From NCBI RefSeq assembly GCF_000024005.1, contig NC_013132.1:2350001-2414000 (forward strand): 64,000 nucleotides of DNA, given 5' to 3'. The notes beneath the pieces are model-generated. The model saw nothing but the letters and a program-made list of their open reading frames with translations. It searched no databases and had not been told where the DNA came from. Numbering within the stretch: the stretch's first letter is position 1; each line of letters begins with the position of its first letter. Of the stretch, positions 25,001 through 34,580 are shown piece after piece. The DNA comes from Chitinophaga pinensis DSM 2588 (GTDB taxonomy: Bacteria; Bacteroidota; Bacteroidia; Chitinophagales; Chitinophagaceae). The translations under genes and the position numbers were made by a program.

Positions 25001-26365
25001 ATGATTCTGAGATTTGTTGTTAAAAACCTTTTTTCCTTTAAAGAAGAGACGGAGTTTAACTTATTCCCTAATAGAACTACCAATCTACTCCATCATAAAA
25101 CTCTTTTGAATGATATTGCTGTACTTCGTTTTAGCGCAATTTATGGGGCTAATGGCTCCGGTAAGTCTAATTTAGTTAAAGCAATCAGTTTACTGGATCA
25201 AATTATAGAAAATGGGAAATTACCTACTAATCCAAGACATCTAAAATTTAAACTATCAGAAGAGAATGAACTTGAGCCTGTCTCTTTAGCAATAGAATTA
25301 TTTGCAGGGGTGTCTATTTATTATTACAGCATTACGTTTGATGGGCAAAATATACTTCATGAATATCTGGCTAAAAGTAAATCAACCGAGGATGAGCTAA
25401 TTTTCGAAAGAGAAATTATTGAGGGAAAGCAAGAGATAAAATTTTATCCGGAATATCTTTTAAATGAGAAGAACAAGCTTTTTGCTGAAGTTTTAGCGGA
25501 GAAGTTAGTTCCATTAAATGAAGTACTAATATCATTTCTGTCGACAAAATATGAAAAAGAATTTCCTGATATTGCTCGTGTGGTTAATTGGTTTAGATAT
25601 GATCTGATTGTAATTAGTCCAGATGCTAAGCCGGGTGAAATTGCCGACATCCTTGATATAGATCAGGACATGAAAACGTTTGCGAACGAGTTCTTACCAA
25701 GTTTAAATACCGGAGTATCCAATATCGAAGTTGTTCGGGAAAATTTCTTTGAAAAAGTGAATATAGAAACTCCAGAAATGCATGAAACATTAGCTCAGCT
25801 GATTGAAAGAATGAAAGATTTGCCTGATGGAGTAATACCAATGCCTCATTTGTCACGCGATGAATTGTCTTTTGTTAAAGAGGGTGAGAAGCTTGTAATA
25901 AAGAAACTTGTTACTAATCATAAAACAATTACTGGAAAGAATGTCCCCTTTAATGTTTCTTTAGAATCTGATGGTACCAGAAGATTGATAGATTATATAC
26001 CCGCATTTCAGGATATCATTCATCAGGAACGGGTATATATCATTGATGAAATAGAAAGAAGTATACATCCTTTGACAATAAAGGAAATTATCAGGAAAAT
26101 TTCTCATGATCCTCAGGCAAAAGGACAAATGATTTTTACCACTCATGAATCTAATTTATTAGATCAGGATATTTTAAGAACGGATGAAATATGGTTTGCA
26201 CAAAAAGATTTAGGAGGCGCATCCAAGCTATATTCATTAAGTGATTATAAAGTACATAGCACTATCAATATTGAAAACGGGTATTTGAACGGACGTTATG
26301 GAGGTATTCCATTTTTGTCTAATCTACGAGATCTTAATTGGAATAAAGATGAGATATCTGAGTAG
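25001..26365 (+). CDS. AAA15/RloA-like ATPase, probable phage-defence component
   Basis: 454 residues from the ATG at 25001 (an in-frame ATG at 24953 lies before the operator-like dyad and adds a non-family extension). Walker A GANGSGKS is at residues 49-56. A signature-like SDGTRRL, a Walker B VYIIDEIERSIHP and an H-loop FTTHESNLLD follow: the SMC/ABC-like AAA15 ATPase found in OLD, Gabija, PARIS and RloA proteins. No nuclease domain is fused; the partner gene overlaps its 3' end by 17 bases. Codon use is strikingly A/T-rich compared with neighbours, suggesting transfer. Confidence 0.88.
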   Translation: MILRFVVKNLFSFKEETEFNLFPNRTTNLLHHKTLLNDIAVLRFSAIYGANGSGKSNLVKAISLLDQIIENGKLPTNPRHLKFKLSEENELEPVSLAIELFAGVSIYYYSITFDGQNILHEYLAKSKSTEDELIFEREIIEGKQEIKFYPEYLLNEKNKLFAEVLAEKLVPLNEVLISFLSTKYEKEFPDIARVVNWFRYDLIVISPDAKPGEIADILDIDQDMKTFANEFLPSLNTGVSNIEVVRENFFEKVNIETPEMHETLAQLIERMKDLPDGVIPMPHLSRDELSFVKEGEKLVIKKLVTNHKTITGKNVPFNVSLESDGTRRLIDYIPAFQDIIHQERVYIIDEIERSIHPLTIKEIIRKISHDPQAKGQMIFTTHESNLLDQDILRTDEIWFAQKDLGGASKLYSLSDYKVHSTINIENGYLNGRYGGIPFLSNLRDLNWNKDEISE

Positions 26366-27026
26366 AAACAAAGTTTATCAGAAGGTCGAGGTTGGCAAAG
26401 ATGCACGTAAAATCTATATCTTTTGTGAAGGAGAAAAACGAGAAATAGAATACTTTAGATACTTTCAAGGCTTTTCCTCAGCAATAGAAATTATTCCAAT
26501 TCCCTCCGAAAATGGATTGTCTGATCCCACAAAATTGATGGAAAATACCCAGAAAATATTTTTTGATCCGTCGCCACGTTATCTATTAAGCCATGAGCAG
26601 GGAGATGAGGTTTGGTTTGTTATTGATACTGATAGATGGAATGAAAAGAACAAGATTGCATCACTCCGTGATCATTGTAGTAATAAAAACGGAGAGGCGG
26701 GACCAATGTGGTTTATAGCGCAGAGTAATCCCTGTTTTGAAATCTGGCTCTATTATCATTTTTTTAATTACAACCCAAATGAAGAACATATTCGTAGTGG
26801 CTTGTCATTTAAGCAATATGTAGCTACTATGATTCCTGGTGGGTTTGATAGTAGGTCAATGCCTATAGCAATTCAATCAGCAATTCTTAATTCTGAAACA
26901 CATTATGAAGAGGTGGAGAATCAGCCAGTGGTATACGCGACTGAGGTCTTTAAACTTGGCAAAGTAATATTGCCTTATATAAAAGATGCTCTTGATTTGA
27001 TTTTACCAACTTTAAACAAAATATGA
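26349..27026 (+). CDS. RloB-like TOPRIM protein, partner of the ATPase
   Basis: 225 residues from the ATG at 26349, overlapping the ATPase stop by 17 bases, so translation is coupled. The RloB/TOPRIM pattern is clear: IYIFCEGEKREIEYFRYF near residue 20 (catalytic Glu), VWFVIDTDRW near 98 (Asp-x-Asp), and AQSNPCFEIWLYYHFF near 134, a hallmark of RloB proteins. Family knowledge: RloA/RloB occur beside restriction systems, and ATPase plus TOPRIM pairs such as PARIS act against phage. Role here is inferred. Composition is A/T-rich as for the partner. Confidence 0.85.
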   Translation: MRYLSRNKVYQKVEVGKDARKIYIFCEGEKREIEYFRYFQGFSSAIEIIPIPSENGLSDPTKLMENTQKIFFDPSPRYLLSHEQGDEVWFVIDTDRWNEKNKIASLRDHCSNKNGEAGPMWFIAQSNPCFEIWLYYHFFNYNPNEEHIRSGLSFKQYVATMIPGGFDSRSMPIAIQSAILNSETHYEEVENQPVVYATEVFKLGKVILPYIKDALDLILPTLNKI

Positions 27027-27063
27027 TTAACGTCTGCTGGTATATATAGGTCAATATTTAAAA

Positions 27064-27101
27064 TAAAAGCGGCGATATCTTACGATACCGCCGCTTTTAT
27101 T
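27064..27101. terminator. two-way terminator between the TOPRIM gene and gcvP
   Basis: AAAAGCGGCG and CGCCGCTTTT form a 10-bp stem with an inner ATC/GAT extension. A-run and T-run on both sides suit the convergent genes. Confidence 0.85.
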
Positions 27102-27151
27102 ATTTGCCCGGTTCAATCTCCGGGGCTTTTATCTTCAGTGCTCAATATCTC

Positions 27152-30022
27152 TTACGCTTCTGCTTCTGCATAGGAGCTAACCGGCTCACAGGTACAGATC
27201 AGGTTACGGTCACCATGTGTGTTATTCACACGGCTGATAGAAGGCCAGAATTTATTCAGCTTCACGTAATCCAGTGGATAAGCTGCCTGCTGACGGGTGT
27301 AAGGACGTGTCCAGTCGTCGGCAGTGATTACGAACTGTGTATGCGGAGCATGTTTCAGTACGTTATTCAGTTTATCGGCAGCACCGTTTTCAACAGCAGC
27401 AATCTCCTCACGGATGGAGAGCATCGCGTCGCAGAAGCGGTCCAGTTCATCTTTATCTTCACTTTCTGTAGGCTCGATCATGATGGTACCTGCTACAGGG
27501 AAGCTCAGGGTAGGAGCGTGGAAGCCGTAGTCCATCAGACGTTTTGCTACGTCTTCTGCTTCAATACCTGCTGAAGCTTTGAATGGACGGAGGTCAACGA
27601 TGAACTCGTGTGCACATGTACCGTTTACACCATTGTACAGGATATCGTATGCTTTTTCCAGACGTGCCTTCATGTAGTTAGCATTCAGGATGGCGAACTG
27701 AGATGCCTTTTTCAGCCCCTCAAAACCCAGCAGACGGATATATGCATAAGAGATCAGCAGGATGGAAGCAGAACCATAAGGCGCTGCAGATACTGCCTGT
27801 GTATGTGCTTTGGTATCCAGGCTTACGTGACCTGGGAGGAATGGCGCAAGGTGTTTACCTACGCAGATCGGGCCCATGCCAGGACCACCACCACCGTGAG
27901 GAATTGCGAAGGTCTTGTGCAGGTTCAGGTGACAAACGTCAGCGCCGATCAGACCAGGAGCGGTCAGACCAACCTGTGCGTTCATGTTTGCACCATCCAT
28001 GTATACCTGTCCACCGAATTCGTGCACAGTATTACAGATATCTTTTACGCTTTCTTCATATACACCGTATGTAGAAGGATAAGTGATCATGATACCTGCC
28101 AGGTTCGCCGCATATTGTGCAGCTTTCGCTTTCAGGTCAGCTACATCGATGTAACCGTTTTCCAGCGCTTTTACTACTACTACTTTGAAACCAGCCATTA
28201 CAGCGGAAGCAGGGTTTGTACCGTGTGCAGAGATCGGGATCAGCATCACGTTACGGTGACCTTCACCTCTGCTTTCGTGGTACGCTTTGATTACGAGCAG
28301 ACCCGCATATTCACCCTGAGCGCCACTGTTAGGTTGCAGGCTACAAGCGTCGAATGCAGTCACTTTACACAGGTAATCGCTGAGTTCATCCACGATCTGC
28401 TGATAACCGCCTGTCTGTGTTTTAGGCGCAAACGGGTGCATCTTGCTCCAATGGCTCCAGCTTAATGGAATCATTTCAGTAGCTGCGTTCAGTTTCATGG
28501 TACAGCTACCCAGAGAGATCATGGAAGTGTTCAGAGAAAGGTCTTTGTTTTCCAGCAGCTTCATGTAACGCATCATTTCAGACTCGCTGTGATGTGTATT
28601 GAAGACAGGGTGTACCAGGTATGCAGAAGTTCTTTCCAGACCTGCAGGGATGCTGGTAGCTTTCAGTTCAGGACTTTCGCTGGTGATAGCGCCTGCTTCG
28701 AAGATGCCGAGAATATCGTTTACATCCTGAATGGTTACGGTTTCATCAAGAGAGATGATCACACGTCCAGCTTCAGGATAGAAGAAGTTAACACCAATCG
28801 CTTCCGCTTTTGTTCTGATGGCAGCGCTGTTGCTTACACGTACTTCAATGGTATCGAAGAAGAAGGAAGCACCCAGTTCGAGTCCTTTAGCTCTCAGCTT
28901 TTCAGCCAGTGCATTAGCCAGGATTGCTACGCGGGTAGCGATGTTTTTCAGTCCTTTAGGACCATGATATACTGCGTACATAGCAGCCATGTTAGCCAGC
29001 AGTGCCTGTGCAGTACAGATATTGGAAGTTGCTTTTTCACGTTTGATGTGCTGCTCACGCGTCTGCAGCGCCATACGCAGTGCTCGGTTGCCCTGTGCGT
29101 CGATGCTCACACCGATGATACGGCCCGGGATGGAACGTTTGAATTCATCTTTTACAGCAAAGAAAGCTGCGTGAGGACCACCAAAACCTAATGGAACACC
29201 GAAACGCTGTGCGGAACCTAAAGCTGCATCAGCACCCAGTTCGCCCGGAGTAGTCAACAGTGTCAGTGCCAGCAGGTCAGTTTCCATTGCTACATATGCA
29301 CCAGCTGCGTGTACTTTTTCGATGAAGTTGCGGTAATCTTCAACACCACCGAGACTGTTTGGATATTGTACCAGTGCACCGAAGTAAGATTCGTCGATAG
29401 CAGCTGTATTGTAGTTACCTACTACTACCTCGATATTCAGCGGGGTAGCGCGGGTGTATATCACGTCGATTGTTTGCGGGAATGTGCTGGCATCAACAAA
29501 GAACTTCGGACGGGAGAGTTTGTCGTGGTCTTTGTTCAGTGCGCTGAAGAACATGGCCATTGCTTCAGCAGCAGCAGTTGCTTCATCCAGCAGGGAAGCG
29601 TTAGCGATAGGCAGACCAGTCAGGTCGCTTACCATAGTCTGGAAGTTCAGCAGACTTTCCAGACGACCCTGAGCGATCTCAGCCTGGTAAGGAGTGTACT
29701 GGGTGTACCATCCTGGATTTTCAAACACATTACGTAAGATCACGCTTGGAGTGATCGTATCGTAGTAACCCTGTCCGATGTAGTTGCGGAATACATGATT
29801 CTTCAGAGATACGTCTTTCAGATGACGCAGGTAATCGCTCTCACTCATTGCAGGAGGTACCGCCAGCGGATGCTGCATACGGATTGCTCCAGGCACTGTT
29901 TTGCTTACCAGCTCTTCAAGGGAAGATACTCCTACGGTATCCAGCATGTGTTTAGTCTCAGCTTCATTTGGCCCGATGTGACGGCCAACAAATTCATTCT
30001 GTTGTATATCAAAAAGATTCAT
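27152..30022 (-). CDS. gcvP: glycine dehydrogenase (aminomethyl-transferring), P-protein
   Basis: About 956 residues; PLP-dependent decarboxylase of the glycine cleavage system, working with H-, T- and L-proteins (not in the window). [14 protein letters not shown] near the start, [29 protein letters not shown] and the PLP-lysine block [24 protein letters not shown] near residue 690 are visible. I chose the ATG at 30022 ([17 protein letters not shown]) because the longer in-frame start at 30085 lies in the promoter described next. Fused full-length form, unlike the split version of some bacteria. Confidence 0.95.
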   Translation of the reverse strand: MNLFDIQQNEFVGRHIGPNEAETKHMLDTVGVSSLEELVSKTVPGAIRMQHPLAVPPAMSESDYLRHLKDVSLKNHVFRNYIGQGYYDTITPSVILRNVFENPGWYTQYTPYQAEIAQGRLESLLNFQTMVSDLTGLPIANASLLDEATAAAEAMAMFFSALNKDHDKLSRPKFFVDASTFPQTIDVIYTRATPLNIEVVVGNYNTAAIDESYFGALVQYPNSLGGVEDYRNFIEKVHAAGAYVAMETDLLALTLLTTPGELGADAALGSAQRFGVPLGFGGPHAAFFAVKDEFKRSIPGRIIGVSIDAQGNRALRMALQTREQHIKREKATSNICTAQALLANMAAMYAVYHGPKGLKNIATRVAILANALAEKLRAKGLELGASFFFDTIEVRVSNSAAIRTKAEAIGVNFFYPEAGRVIISLDETVTIQDVNDILGIFEAGAITSESPELKATSIPAGLERTSAYLVHPVFNTHHSESEMMRYMKLLENKDLSLNTSMISLGSCTMKLNAATEMIPLSWSHWSKMHPFAPKTQTGGYQQIVDELSDYLCKVTAFDACSLQPNSGAQGEYAGLLVIKAYHESRGEGHRNVMLIPISAHGTNPASAVMAGFKVVVVKALENGYIDVADLKAKAAQYAANLAGIMITYPSTYGVYEESVKDICNTVHEFGGQVYMDGANMNAQVGLTAPGLIGADVCHLNLHKTFAIPHGGGGPGMGPICVGKHLAPFLPGHVSLDTKAHTQAVSAAPYGSASILLISYAYIRLLGFEGLKKASQFAILNANYMKARLEKAYDILYNGVNGTCAHEFIVDLRPFKASAGIEAEDVAKRLMDYGFHAPTLSFPVAGTIMIEPTESEDKDELDRFCDAMLSIREEIAAVENGAADKLNNVLKHAPHTQFVITADDWTRPYTRQQAAYPLDYVKLNKFWPSISRVNNTHGDRNLICTCEPVSSYAEAEA

Positions 30023-30054
30023 GATGTAAAGCAGGTATGATTGAAAAGAATGTG

Positions 30055-30085
30055 CAAAGCTATATTGTTTTCTAACAATGGCCAA
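30055..30085 (-). promoter_or_regulatory. promoter of gcvP
   Basis: On the minus strand TTG (30085-30083), 20 bases, TAGCTTTG (30062-30055) fits the Bacteroidota consensus. Predicted transcript start near 30048 gives a 5' leader of about 25 bases. No glycine riboswitch is visible. Confidence 0.65.
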
Positions 30086-30223
30086 ACCACGCCGGTCGTT
30101 GGGGAAATTGCGGTGATAAATCGGGTAATCTGAAAAGGAGGATTGTCATGGGAATGTAAGTTGTTGACAGTGGCGCTTGGCTTCGATAAAATCAATGATT
30201 CTTCGTACTATCTCCTTATCAGG

Positions 30224-30281
30224 CCGTTATTACGCCGCTATCTGTCCGTTCCGGAACGGACAGATAGCGGCGTAATAACGG
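30224..30281. repeat. 58-bp perfect palindrome
   Basis: Two 29-base arms without spacer, centred between 30252 and 30253, from CCGTTATTACGCC outward to GGCGTAATAACGG. Looser inverted similarity continues outside (CTTCGATAAAA near 30181 against TTTTAATCGAAG near 30294; GTACTATCTCCTT against AAGGAAATAGTAC). It lies between the divergent gcvP and YkgJ genes and has no T tract, so termination is not its obvious role. Confidence 0.9.
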
Positions 30282-30348
30282 AATTTATACGTTTTAATCG
30301 AAGGAAATAGTACTGATCGTAAGCCGGATAAGGCTTTTGAAGGACTAT

Positions 30349-30377
30349 TTGCAGGGTGCTGTTAATCCGTATCTTTG
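30349..30377 (+). promoter_or_regulatory. promoter of the YkgJ gene
   Basis: TTG (30349-30351), 18 bases, TATCTTTG (30370-30377). The ATG at 30384 starts seven bases after the -7 box, so transcription probably begins at or next to the start codon (leaderless message). Confidence 0.6.
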
Positions 30378-30383
30378 CGGCAA

Positions 30384-30878
30384 ATGGACGAATTACTTAT
30401 TAACTGGGAACAGAAAGCCCAGGAGCAGCAGAAGGCCAACAAGCAGTTCCTGCAAAAACTACAGACAAAGCGGGGAAGGGGCGTAGAGAAGTTACTGCCG
30501 GATATGCACGATGAAGCTTTCAGTCATGTGGATTGCCTGAAATGCGCCAATTGCTGCAAAACGATCAGCCCGCGCTTTAAAATGCCCGATATCAAACGTA
30601 TCTCCAAATACCTGGGCATGAAAGAATCTGCATTTATCGACCAATACCTGCGGATGGATGAAGACGGGGATTATGTCGTGAAATTCAGTCCATGTCCTTT
30701 CCTGGATGCTGACAACTATTGCAGCATTTATGATGCCCGTCCCGGGGATTGTGAAAATTACCCTTATACAGACAGCTTTGATTTTATCAAGCGGCCCAAT
30801 ATTACATACCTGAACAGTACGATCTGTCCTGCAGTATTTTATGTGCTGGAAAAACTGAAGAAAGTCACCAAACTCTAG
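30384..30878 (+). CDS. YkgJ family cysteine cluster protein
   Basis: 164 residues from the ATG at 30384 (MDELLINWEQKAQEQQ). Cysteines DCLKCANCCKTISPRF near residue 50 and CPFLDADNYCSIYDARPGDCENYP near 110 make the metal- or Fe-S-binding cluster of the YkgJ/UPF0153 family. A Lys/Gln-rich helical N-terminus precedes it. The function of the family is poorly known. Start choice is supported by the promoter, whose -7 box overlaps any longer form. Confidence 0.88.
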   Translation: MDELLINWEQKAQEQQKANKQFLQKLQTKRGRGVEKLLPDMHDEAFSHVDCLKCANCCKTISPRFKMPDIKRISKYLGMKESAFIDQYLRMDEDGDYVVKFSPCPFLDADNYCSIYDARPGDCENYPYTDSFDFIKRPNITYLNSTICPAVFYVLEKLKKVTKL

Positions 30879-30883
30879 GGGGA

Positions 30884-32140
30884 TCAGGCTTTGAGATCCA
30901 GTTTACGCATGGCGGGGGAAATGATATAGGTGGTGATAACTACTCCTAATGTCACACATCCGCCGAAAACTACGGAAGGCACGAGGCCCATCAAACGGGC
31001 CATAAAGCCGCTTTCGAATGCGCCCAGTTCGTTGGAAGAACCCACAAACATGGAGCTTACCGCTGCTACACGACCGCGCATATCGTCGGGCGTTTTCAGT
31101 TGCAGGATGGTCTGACGAATAATTACACTGATACCGTCCAGCATGCCACTGATCAGCAGTGCAAAGAAGGAGAGCAGGAAACTGGTGGAAAGTCCGAATA
31201 CGATGATACACAGTCCGAAGCCGAAAACAGCCGCCAGCAGCTTCAGTCCCGGATGATAGACCAGGGGTTTGTATGCCAGTACGAACATGGTCGTCAGGGA
31301 GCCCACCGCCACGGCGGCACGCAGGAAACCGAATTCCAGTGAACCTACATGCAGTACATCTGTTGCAAAGATCGGCAGCATAGATACTGCTCCGCCAAAC
31401 AATACGGCAAACATATCCAGCGCCATCGCATTCAATACCACTTTGGTTTTCCACACGAAACGCATGCCTTTGGTCAGGCCATCGACAAAGCTTTCGCCCT
31501 GGGCTTTATAATGGATCGGTTTAGGTTTGATCTTGATCAGGCAATACAAAGGAGCAAAGAAGACGCCTACTACAAGGAGCATCGACCAGTGGATACCCAG
31601 GAAGTAAATGAACAGGCCACCGAGTGCCGGTCCCGCCATACCACCAATCTGCCAGGAACTGCTGCTCCAGGTAGATGCATTGGCGTAGAGGGTTCTGGGT
31701 ACGATCAGCGCCATGAGAGAGAAGTTGGCCGGACTAAGGAAAGACCTGGCTACACCGCCGAGGAATACGAGGAAATAGACCATATTGAGTACCCATTTTG
31801 TAGGGATACCTTCTACAGCTTTGTCCCAGGTAAGCAGGAACAATCCCGATCCGATGATGATATAAGCAATGACACACAGCAGCAGCAAACCTCTTTTTTC
31901 CCGTTTATCGACAATATGACCGGCGAAAGGCGCAATCAATACTGCCGGTATCACTTCTGCAAGTCCGATAAGACCGAGGGCAAAAGGATCGTGCGTGAGG
32001 GCATTTACTTTCCATTCAACGATGGTAAATTGCATGGCCAGTGCGAAGACCAGCGCAAAACGGATGACAAGATAATAGTTGAATTCTGGTATGCGTAACG
32101 AAGCGTATGGGTCGTTCTTGATAGTCGCCGGATTATCCAC
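30884..32140 (-). CDS. MFS transporter
   Basis: 418-residue major facilitator with about 12 hydrophobic segments. The motif-A-like loop GHIVDKREKRGLLLL near residue 75 lies between segments 2 and 3. The second half has GMLDGISVIIRQTILQLKTPDDMRGRVAAVSSMF, a pattern typical of MFS_3/enterobactin-exporter-like (EntS) efflux proteins. Substrate unknown; export rather than uptake is likely. Its 3' end faces the YkgJ gene with only five bases between the two stops and no separate terminator visible. Confidence 0.86.
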   Translation of the reverse strand: MDNPATIKNDPYASLRIPEFNYYLVIRFALVFALAMQFTIVEWKVNALTHDPFALGLIGLAEVIPAVLIAPFAGHIVDKREKRGLLLLCVIAYIIIGSGLFLLTWDKAVEGIPTKWVLNMVYFLVFLGGVARSFLSPANFSLMALIVPRTLYANASTWSSSSWQIGGMAGPALGGLFIYFLGIHWSMLLVVGVFFAPLYCLIKIKPKPIHYKAQGESFVDGLTKGMRFVWKTKVVLNAMALDMFAVLFGGAVSMLPIFATDVLHVGSLEFGFLRAAVAVGSLTTMFVLAYKPLVYHPGLKLLAAVFGFGLCIIVFGLSTSFLLSFFALLISGMLDGISVIIRQTILQLKTPDDMRGRVAAVSSMFVGSSNELGAFESGFMARLMGLVPSVVFGGCVTLGVVITTYIISPAMRKLDLKA

Positions 32141-32444
32141 TGTGCAGTTTTTTGTAGCCGTGACAAAAATACAGTATTTGATGCATTGAGAGGTTAGCTA
32201 ATCTGATAAACGGTCAGACAAAATCGCTAGAAGATGCTTATTTTTATATATAAAATCGCCTGATAGAAGTTGGTCTGGTTTTGGCATCTGTTAAGGGGTA
32301 AAATGTAGCAACCTGTTAAATGCGAGCCAATTGCATGTTCAGCTGCATTATACTGTTTCTCAATCTTTTGTTAAAAGCAATTTGCCCTTCTGACTGGATG
32401 GGGTATTTTATGTTATATTTGATGACGCTCAATTTTGGATTTCT
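32141..32444. other. divergent promoter region, MFS gene and tail-specific protease
   Basis: No gene seen. On the plus strand TATATTTG (32414-32421) is a good -7 box 23 bases before the protease ATG, but no TTG lies at the right distance. On the minus strand TATTTTTG (32171-32164) is a -7 box about 24 bases before the MFS start, also without a clear -33. The middle is A+T-rich without clear dyads. Confidence 0.45.
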
Positions 32445-34580
32445 ATGAGAAGAATGAAAGTGATTATACCAGTTGCCCTGCTCTCCATCTCAATGGGGGT
32501 TTTAGCATTCAGCAAACTGCATAAACAAGACCCTCCGGGCAGATACGAAGTGATCATGGGCCTGGTAGGACAAATACTCACTCAGGGACACTATCAGCCT
32601 AAGGAGATTAATGACGCCTATTCAAAGGAAGTTTTTGATAAATATCTGAAGAGCCTGGACCCCGAGAAGAAGTTTTTCCTGAAAAGTGATGTGCAGGGAC
32701 TGCAAACAGTCGCGACACATATCGATGATGAACTGCAGGGTGCTCCATTGGATTGCTTCAATGCGGTGAACACGCTGATCAAACAGCGTGTAACCGAAGC
32801 AGCAGCGATCTATCCGGAACTGCTCTCGCAGCCATTTGATTTCAGCAAAGAGGAAAAAGTAACACTGGATCCTGATAAAATCGATTATCCTGCCGATGCG
32901 GAAGCCCGCAAGGACGCCTGGAGGAAAGTGTTGAAATATCGTGTGCTGGAGAAATATGTAGAGTTACAGGAAAGCCGCGACAAACAAAAAGATCAGAAAG
33001 ATAAAGCAGCTGCCGAAAAACCTAAGACCGATGCTGAACTGGAAGCAGAAGCAAGGACGAAGGTGAAAAGCGTATATGACCGTTACTTTGATCGTTTGAA
33101 AAACAAACAGGATGATAACGAACGTTTCAGCCTGTTTATCAATGCGATCACCACTACCATGGACCCGCACACTGACTTCTTCCCGCCTGCTGAAAAGCGT
33201 GCATTTGAAGAGCAGATGGCTGGTAAGTTCTTCGGTATCGGCGCTCAGCTGAAAGAAGAAGATGGTAAGATTAAAATCACCAGCATCGTAACTGGTAGCG
33301 CCAGCTGGAAAGACGGTCGTCTTAAAGCGAATGACGCGATCCTGAAAGTAGCGCAGGGTGATAAAGAACCTGTAGACGTAACCGGTTATGCCGTTGAAGA
33401 TGCGGTAAAACTGATCCGTGGTAGCAAAGGTTCTGTGGTGAAACTGACCGTGAAGAGTGTAGATGGTACACAGAAAGTGATTGACATCGTGCGTGATGAA
33501 GTGGTACTCGACGATACATTTGCGAAATCAGCCATTATCAATGGCCAGCACAAACTGGGTTATATCTATCTGCCTGAATTCTATGCAGACTTCAACGACA
33601 GAAATGGCGCCCGTTGTGCAGAAGACGTTGCAAAAGAGATCACCAAACTGAAAGCAGAGAATGTAGAAGGTATTATTCTTGATCTGCGTTTCAATGGTGG
33701 TGGTTCCCTGCAGGATGTTGTACAGATGGCCGGCCTGTTCATTCCGGAAGGTCCGATCGTACAGGTAAAATCCCGTAGCGGCGATCCGATGATCCTGCGT
33801 GACCGTGATAAGAGTGTACAGTATGGTGGTCCGCTGGCCATCATGGTGAATGAATACAGCGCTTCCGCTTCTGAGATCATGGCTGCTGCCATGCAGGATT
33901 ACAAACGTGCGGTGATCATTGGTAGCAATACCTTTGGTAAAGGTACCGTACAGCGTATGCTGAACCTGGACGACTTCTATTCCAATAAGGAAATAGGGGC
34001 ACTGGGAGCGATCAAACTGACACAGCAGAAATTCTACCGTGCAAACGGTGGTTCTACACAGCTGAAAGGTGTGACTTCCGATATCCTGCTGCCAGATCCT
34101 TATTATGAAGTAGCAGAACGTAAAGATGATGATGCGCTGGCATGGGATGAAATTCCTAAAGCGCCTTACACTACCTGGATCGATCCGGTGCCTGTAGATG
34201 CACTGAAGAGAAGCAGCGAAAAACGTATGGCTTCCAGTGAGGCATTCAAAATGATGAATGAAAATATCACCACCCTGAAGAAAATGGAAAGCCAGGAAAC
34301 GTATTCACTGAATATGCTGACGTATAAAGCAGAGCAGAAGACGAACACCAATGCCCTGAAACGTTATGACGCAGTGAATGACAAGGTGAAAGAATTGAAC
34401 ATTGTTAGTCTAAGAGTTGACCTGGACAGACTGGCCAGCGATTCTTCTAAACTGGCACGCAATAAAGACTGGTTGAAATTCAGACAAAAAGATATCTATC
34501 TGGATGAAGCAGTGAATGTGATGAATGACCTGATTGCCTTGTCTTATCCAAAATTACAGGGTAAACCGGCCAATAAATAA
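32445..34580 (+). CDS. tail-specific (carboxy-terminal processing) protease, S41 family
   Basis: 711 residues. The N-terminus MRRMKVIIPVALLSISMGVLAFS is a signal peptide or anchor, so it acts in the periplasm. A helical N-terminal domain (to about 240) precedes a PDZ domain (GIGAQLKEEDGKIKITSIVTGSASWKDGRLKANDAILKV, about 262-340). The S41 core follows with GIILDLRFNGGGSL, the Ser of EYSASASEIMAAAMQD near 475 and the Lys of NTFGKGTVQ near 500 (Ser/Lys dyad). A C-terminal helical extension completes the Prc/Tsp form. It degrades or trims envelope proteins from their C-termini. The start could be three codons later (second Met). Confidence 0.92.
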   Translation: MRRMKVIIPVALLSISMGVLAFSKLHKQDPPGRYEVIMGLVGQILTQGHYQPKEINDAYSKEVFDKYLKSLDPEKKFFLKSDVQGLQTVATHIDDELQGAPLDCFNAVNTLIKQRVTEAAAIYPELLSQPFDFSKEEKVTLDPDKIDYPADAEARKDAWRKVLKYRVLEKYVELQESRDKQKDQKDKAAAEKPKTDAELEAEARTKVKSVYDRYFDRLKNKQDDNERFSLFINAITTTMDPHTDFFPPAEKRAFEEQMAGKFFGIGAQLKEEDGKIKITSIVTGSASWKDGRLKANDAILKVAQGDKEPVDVTGYAVEDAVKLIRGSKGSVVKLTVKSVDGTQKVIDIVRDEVVLDDTFAKSAIINGQHKLGYIYLPEFYADFNDRNGARCAEDVAKEITKLKAENVEGIILDLRFNGGGSLQDVVQMAGLFIPEGPIVQVKSRSGDPMILRDRDKSVQYGGPLAIMVNEYSASASEIMAAAMQDYKRAVIIGSNTFGKGTVQRMLNLDDFYSNKEIGALGAIKLTQQKFYRANGGSTQLKGVTSDILLPDPYYEVAERKDDDALAWDEIPKAPYTTWIDPVPVDALKRSSEKRMASSEAFKMMNENITTLKKMESQETYSLNMLTYKAEQKTNTNALKRYDAVNDKVKELNIVSLRVDLDRLASDSSKLARNKDWLKFRQKDIYLDEAVNVMNDLIALSYPKLQGKPANK

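Noticed and set aside
25001..27026. Calling the ATPase/TOPRIM pair PARIS (AriAB) outright
   Set aside because: The second protein shows the RloB-type SNPCFEIW block; without a profile search the DUF4435/AriB assignment is not supported.
27608..29191. Long plus-strand open frames across gcvP
   Set aside because: Both are mirror frames of the well-conserved gcvP; low-quality Cys/His-rich translations.
30023..30060. A glycine riboswitch before gcvP
   Set aside because: The predicted leader is only about 25 bases long, and no riboswitch core is present.
30224..30281. The 58-bp palindrome as a terminator
   Set aside because: It is between divergent genes and lacks a T tract on either side.
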